DNA of 8,957 bases from Bifidobacteriaceae bacterium (lineage in GTDB: Bacteria; Actinomycetota; Actinomycetes; Actinomycetales; WQXJ01). Each line of letters begins with the position of its first letter. Position 1 is the stretch's first letter. The stretch spans positions 1 through 8,957 of the forward strand of contig JAITLE010000001.1 in assembly GCA_031278075.1 (NCBI GenBank), in the 5' to 3' direction. The translations under genes were made by a program, and so were the position numbers. The notes under the pieces were generated by a model, which ran no database searches, was not told the DNA's origin, and was given only the letters and a program-made list of their open reading frames with translations. Shown piece after piece: positions 6,071 to 8,957 of the stretch.

Positions 6071-7234
6071 GTGAGCGGCAACGGAGCGCAACGGGCGGAA
6101 CGATTCACAGGCGCCCTTCTCAGACCAAAGGCGAAGGCTGTGCCCGGCGACGCGCGAGCCCACAACAGGGCGCTGGTCCTCAGCTCCCTGTTCCACGCGG
6201 GCCCGCTGTCCCGGGCCGAGCTGGCCAGGGCCACCGGGCTGACCCGGGTCACCGTGTCTGACCTGGTGGCGGAGCTGACCAGCGAAGATCTGGTACAAGA
6301 CACCGGCGGGCGCACCGAGACCCGAGTCGGCAAACCCGGCGCCTTGATCGACATCAACTCCGACGGCCACATGATCGCCGCCCTCGACCTGAGCGACACA
6401 TCAACTGTGCGCGGCGCCCTCATGACACTGCGGGGCAAGGTGGTCACCCGCCGGGAGGCGACCACCAACGGGGCGACCGGCGCCGCCGTAGCGGAGATCG
6501 CCATCGACGTCGCCCGCGGCTTGATCGCTGAATCCCGCGAGGCCAAACTGCTCGGGGTCGGCATCGCCTCGCCCGGTGTGCTCACCCCCGCCGGCGACGT
6601 GGTCTACGCCAAGGACTACGGCTGGACCGATTTCCCCCTCGCGGCCCTAGCGGGCGCCGAGCTCACCCAGCACACCTACGCGGCGAACGACGCGAACGTC
6701 CGCGCCCTCGCTGAATTCACTTTCGCCGGCGCCAGCGCTGAAGGCCTGATGGAGGTCTCGCTGACCGACGGCTTAGGCGCCGGAATCCTCCTGGACGGCC
6801 TGCTCCTGCTGGGCCCCTCCAACGCCGCAGGCGAGATCGGCCACATCCCAGCGATGGTCGGCGGCGACCCATGCACCTGCGGCCGGCGAGGCTGCCTGGA
6901 GACCGTGTTGAACAAGCGGGTGCTGGAGGCGGCGGCGGCCCGCGGAGAAGACCCGGCGCTGGGACGCGAAGAAGCGCTGGAGCGGGTGGGAACCGCGGCG
7001 GCCGCGGTGCTGGCCCCGATCGTCTCGGCATTCAACTTGAGCGACCTGGTGTTCGCCGACCCCCGGGGGCTCGTGACGGACGATTTCGTCGCAGCGATCC
7101 GCGCCGGACTCGAGGAGCGACTCCTGCCGCAGACCATGGACAACCTGGACGTCCGCGTGAGCGAACTCGGGGCCGACGCGGGCTTGCTGGGCGCGGGCGC
7201 GCTGGTGCTCGCCGAGCGGCTCGGCTTGACCTGA
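6071..7234 (+). CDS. ROK-family transcriptional repressor
   Basis: A 387-aa repressor of the NagC/XylR (ROK) type, which joins an N-terminal winged helix to a sugar-kinase-like domain that senses a carbohydrate. The helix-turn-helix is ELARATGLTRVTVSDLVAEL, about residues 50-69. The kinase-like fold shows LGVGIASPGVL, then AANDANVRALAEF with the N206-D207 pair used for sugar binding, then the ROK zinc motif GEIGH...CTCGRRGC with H258, C268, C270 and C275. The phosphate-binding loop reads TDGLGAGIL, altered from the DxGTGIG-like form of true ROK kinases, so it is more likely a regulator than an active kinase. The GTG start at 6071 is supported by promoter geometry; AAGGAAG at 6051-6057 is 13 nt away and would not be in a leaderless transcript. 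It is followed on the same strand by sugar-transport genes, so that system is its likely target. The sugar is unknown. Confidence 0.9.
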   Translation: MSGNGAQRAERFTGALLRPKAKAVPGDARAHNRALVLSSLFHAGPLSRAELARATGLTRVTVSDLVAELTSEDLVQDTGGRTETRVGKPGALIDINSDGHMIAALDLSDTSTVRGALMTLRGKVVTRREATTNGATGAAVAEIAIDVARGLIAESREAKLLGVGIASPGVLTPAGDVVYAKDYGWTDFPLAALAGAELTQHTYAANDANVRALAEFTFAGASAEGLMEVSLTDGLGAGILLDGLLLLGPSNAAGEIGHIPAMVGGDPCTCGRRGCLETVLNKRVLEAAAARGEDPALGREEALERVGTAAAAVLAPIVSAFNLSDLVFADPRGLVTDDFVAAIRAGLEERLLPQTMDNLDVRVSELGADAGLLGAGALVLAERLGLT

Positions 7235-7265
7235 GCGGAACGTCAGACGACTGGCTAAACGACCG

Positions 7266-7288
7266 GCGCGGCCTGAAGGTGGCCGCGC
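7266..7288 (+). terminator. 8-bp stem-loop between ROK and binding-protein genes
   Basis: GCGCGGCC (7266-7273) pairs perfectly with GGCCGCGC (7281-7288) around a 7-nt loop. No T-tract follows, and the next gene starts 26 nt later. It could weaken read-through from the ROK gene, act as a processing site, or protect the 5' end of the binding-protein message. I see no clear separate promoter in the 80-bp gap. Confidence 0.35.
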
Positions 7289-7314
7289 GGCTATCGAAGA
7301 AAGGACGAAGAAGA

Positions 7315-8685
7315 GTGAAGAAACACAAAGGAGTCGTGGCGTTGGCCACGGCCATGGCGCTGGCATTGGGGGTCGGCGGCTGCGGTGACGGCGGCACGAA
7401 GGGGACCACCAACAAACAAGCCGACAAGAACCTCACGCTGTGGCTTGCCGGCAACGACACCAACGACGACTTGCGGCAGTACCTCAAAGACACCTTCCAG
7501 GCGCAAAATGAAGGCTGGGCGCTCACCATCGAGACAATCGACTGGAGCGATCTGGTGGCGAAGCTCACCACGGCGCTACCCGATTCGAAGAACACCCCTG
7601 ACGTGGTCGAGATCGGCAACACCCAATCGCCGACCTTCACCAACGCGGGCGCGTTCCTGGACATCAGCGACATGTATGAGGAGCTGGGCGGCTGCAAACT
7701 GCTCCAATCCTTTGTCGAGATCGGCGCAGTGGATTCCAAGAACTACACGCTGCCGTACTACTTCGGTTCGCGCTACATGTTCTACCGCGTCGACGTGTGG
7801 GCCGAAGCAGGCGTCGCGGTCCCGAAGACCCTGGACGAGTTCAACGCGGCCGTGGCTAAGATCACGGCGGACAACCCGCGCGGCGTCAAAGATTTCTCGG
7901 GGTTCTTCATCGGCGGCTCCGACTGGCGCAACGGCGTCTCTTGGGTGTTCGCGAACGGTGGGGAACTCGCGAAGCAAGAAGGCGGCCAGTGGGTCTCGAC
8001 GTTGTCCGACCCGAACACGATCAAGGGTCTGACCCAGTTGCAGGCGCTCCACGCCACCGCGTCGATGGCGCCAGCCGACGCGAAAGACCAAAGCCCGTGG
8101 CTCTACATCAACGACTCGGATGAGGCGACCGAAGAGGACAAGTCGGTGACGGCGACATCCCTTGGGGCCGCGACAATCATGGCGCCGGGTTGGGCGCACT
8201 GGTCGATCGGCGATCCGGTGCTAGACGCGGCCGGACAGCCGACCCGCGGCGACAACGGTGTGATCAAGCGTGACTGGAACCCCGAGAAGTTCGGCGTGTT
8301 CGTCCTGCCCGGGAACGACGCCAAGCCCGCGCCGGTGTTCGCCGCCGGCTCCAACATCGGCATCTCGGCCGCCAGCCAGAAGACGGAGCAGGCCAAGTCG
8401 CTGATGCGGATCATCTTCTCCGCCGAATACCAGCAGAAACTAGGCGGGGCGGGCCTCGGGCCGGCGAACAGCGACTATGTTTCCTCGCTCGGCTCCGATG
8501 AGTTCGCGCAGGCGGCGATCGACTCGGCTCTGAACTCGAAGCTGATCCCAGCCGCGCCGGGTTGGGCGGCGGTCGAGGGCGCGTTCCTCCTGGACGAGTT
8601 CTTCGGCAAAGTCGCGCAGGGCGGCGACATCGCCTCACTCGCGGCGGAATACGACGCCAAGATCACGCCGCTGCTGAACGGCTGA
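7315..8685 (+). CDS. Sugar ABC transporter solute-binding lipoprotein
   Basis: The extracellular solute-binding component of a CUT1-type carbohydrate importer; it captures sugar outside the membrane and delivers it to the permease pair. The protein is 456 aa from GTG 7315, with AAAGGA (7300-7305) 9 nt upstream. A basic n-region (VKKHK) and hydrophobic core lead to the lipobox VGGC, so C23 should be lipid-modified and the protein anchored to the outer face of the membrane. The family pattern is clear: DVVEIGNTQSPTFTNAGAFLDI (family-1 binding-protein segment), TLPYYFGSRYMFYRVDVWAEAGV, and C-terminal aromatic residues likely to stack on sugar (WAHW, PGWAAVEG). The GNTQ...GAFLD stretch resembles actinobacterial chito-oligosaccharide or other oligosaccharide binders, but substrate cannot be assigned from sequence alone. 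It lies behind a ROK repressor and before a MalF-type permease. Confidence 0.92.
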   Translation: MKKHKGVVALATAMALALGVGGCGDGGTKGTTNKQADKNLTLWLAGNDTNDDLRQYLKDTFQAQNEGWALTIETIDWSDLVAKLTTALPDSKNTPDVVEIGNTQSPTFTNAGAFLDISDMYEELGGCKLLQSFVEIGAVDSKNYTLPYYFGSRYMFYRVDVWAEAGVAVPKTLDEFNAAVAKITADNPRGVKDFSGFFIGGSDWRNGVSWVFANGGELAKQEGGQWVSTLSDPNTIKGLTQLQALHATASMAPADAKDQSPWLYINDSDEATEEDKSVTATSLGAATIMAPGWAHWSIGDPVLDAAGQPTRGDNGVIKRDWNPEKFGVFVLPGNDAKPAPVFAAGSNIGISAASQKTEQAKSLMRIIFSAEYQQKLGGAGLGPANSDYVSSLGSDEFAQAAIDSALNSKLIPAAPGWAAVEGAFLLDEFFGKVAQGGDIASLAAEYDAKITPLLNG

Positions 8686-8702
8686 CGGCGCCCTAGCGAC
8701 GA

Positions 8703-8745
8703 GGGGACGCCCGGCGCGGCATTGCCGCCTCCGCCGGGCGTCCCC
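8703..8745 (+). terminator. Strong 14-bp stem-loop after the binding-protein gene
   Basis: GGGGACGCCCGGCG (8703-8716) pairs perfectly with CGCCGGGCGTCCCC (8732-8745). The 15-nt loop contains its own small hairpin CGGC-ATT-GCCG. No T-tract follows, and the permease gene begins 43 nt later. Structures in this position usually protect the binding-protein mRNA from 3' decay or terminate most transcripts, yielding more binding protein than permease. Confidence 0.7.
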
Positions 8746-8788
8746 CAGACCTGAACCCACTCCACGTCTGACTGACAGGATCGTGAAC

Positions 8789-8957
8789 ATGACGTCAGCA
8801 TTGAGGCCTGCGGCCGGAGCGGCCGACTCGGCTGCGCGGCGGCGCGCGCCTCGACGGCGTTCGCACTGGACGCCTTATCTGCTCGCGGCGCCCGCGGTGG
8901 CGGTGCTGTTGCTGGCGCTCGCCTACCCTGTGCTTTGGCAGTTCGCCACCTCTTTCA
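8789..8957 (+). CDS. Sugar ABC transporter permease, MalF type (5' part)
   Basis: Only the first 56 codons lie in the window. The ATG at 8789 has AGGA at 8777-8780, 8 nt upstream. The product starts with a basic, Ala/Arg-rich cytoplasmic tail (RRRAPRRRSHW) followed by a first transmembrane helix YLLAAPAVAVLLLALAYPVL and then WQFATSF. This tail-helix-YPVxxxxxxSF pattern is typical of the MalF-like (first) permease subunit of CUT1 sugar importers. It follows the binding-protein gene on the same strand; a second MalG-type permease would be expected just beyond the window edge. Confidence 0.85.
   Translation, partial: MTSALRPAAGAADSAARRRAPRRRSHWTPYLLAAPAVAVLLLALAYPVLWQFATSF

Noticed and set aside
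5862..6074. Short open frame of about 70 codons between fba and the ROK gene
   Set aside because: Its sequence simply translates the 51-bp repeat, it begins inside the fba terminator hairpin and it lacks a ribosome site or family similarity.
6871..7314. N-terminal extension of the solute-binding protein into the ROK gene
   Set aside because: The upstream in-frame part is an out-of-phase reading of the ROK coding region. The signal peptide and lipobox require the start at GTG 7315.

Overview
The window is visibly GC-rich, with strong third-position G/C bias, frequent GTG starts and actinobacterial-type proteins (actinobacterial MetE, class II aldolase, ROK/CUT1 sugar cassette, leaderless-type promoter). 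It is most likely a chromosomal segment of a high-GC actinobacterium. The exact genus cannot be read from the sequence.

Layout. Positions 1-1803 are an accessory patch made of toxin-antitoxin-type genes and gene wreckage. It holds a truncated AAA-type (DUF4143-like) ATPase on the + strand, preceded by three 23-bp tandem repeats containing an 18-bp palindrome. Head-on against it on the - strand lies a VapBC module whose VapC reads through into antisense ATPase sequence. Next comes a HipBA remnant: a complete HipB-like regulator gene followed by two out-of-frame scraps of hipA. Positions 1804-4595 are a methionine-synthesis unit: an adenosylcobalamin riboswitch followed by metE, the B12-independent methionine synthase. 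Positions 4596-4799 are a structured gap with a G-quadruplex motif and two dyads. Positions 4800-5825 encode class II fructose-bisphosphate aldolase with its own strong Shine-Dalgarno and a good intrinsic terminator. Positions 5882-6070 hold a degenerate 51-bp tandem duplication and then a clear promoter/operator. Positions 6071-8957 are a sugar-uptake locus: ROK repressor, lipoprotein solute-binding protein, strong intergenic stem-loop, and the 5' end of a MalF-type permease that leaves the window.

How the parts fit. The riboswitch implies that metE is shut off when cobalamin is available, as expected in a genome that also has a B12-dependent enzyme (MetH, not in this window). The ROK protein probably represses itself, and possibly the transporter behind it, through a 23-bp dyad covering the -10 box and start codon of its own apparently leaderless transcript. 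The stem-loop between the binding protein and the permease fits the usual excess of binding protein over membrane components.

No wholly new system is evident. The most interesting items are the 23-bp repeat/palindrome in front of the decayed ATPase, the head-on ATPase/vapC junction, the orphaned HipB, the ROK promoter-operator geometry and the expression platform of the B12 riboswitch.
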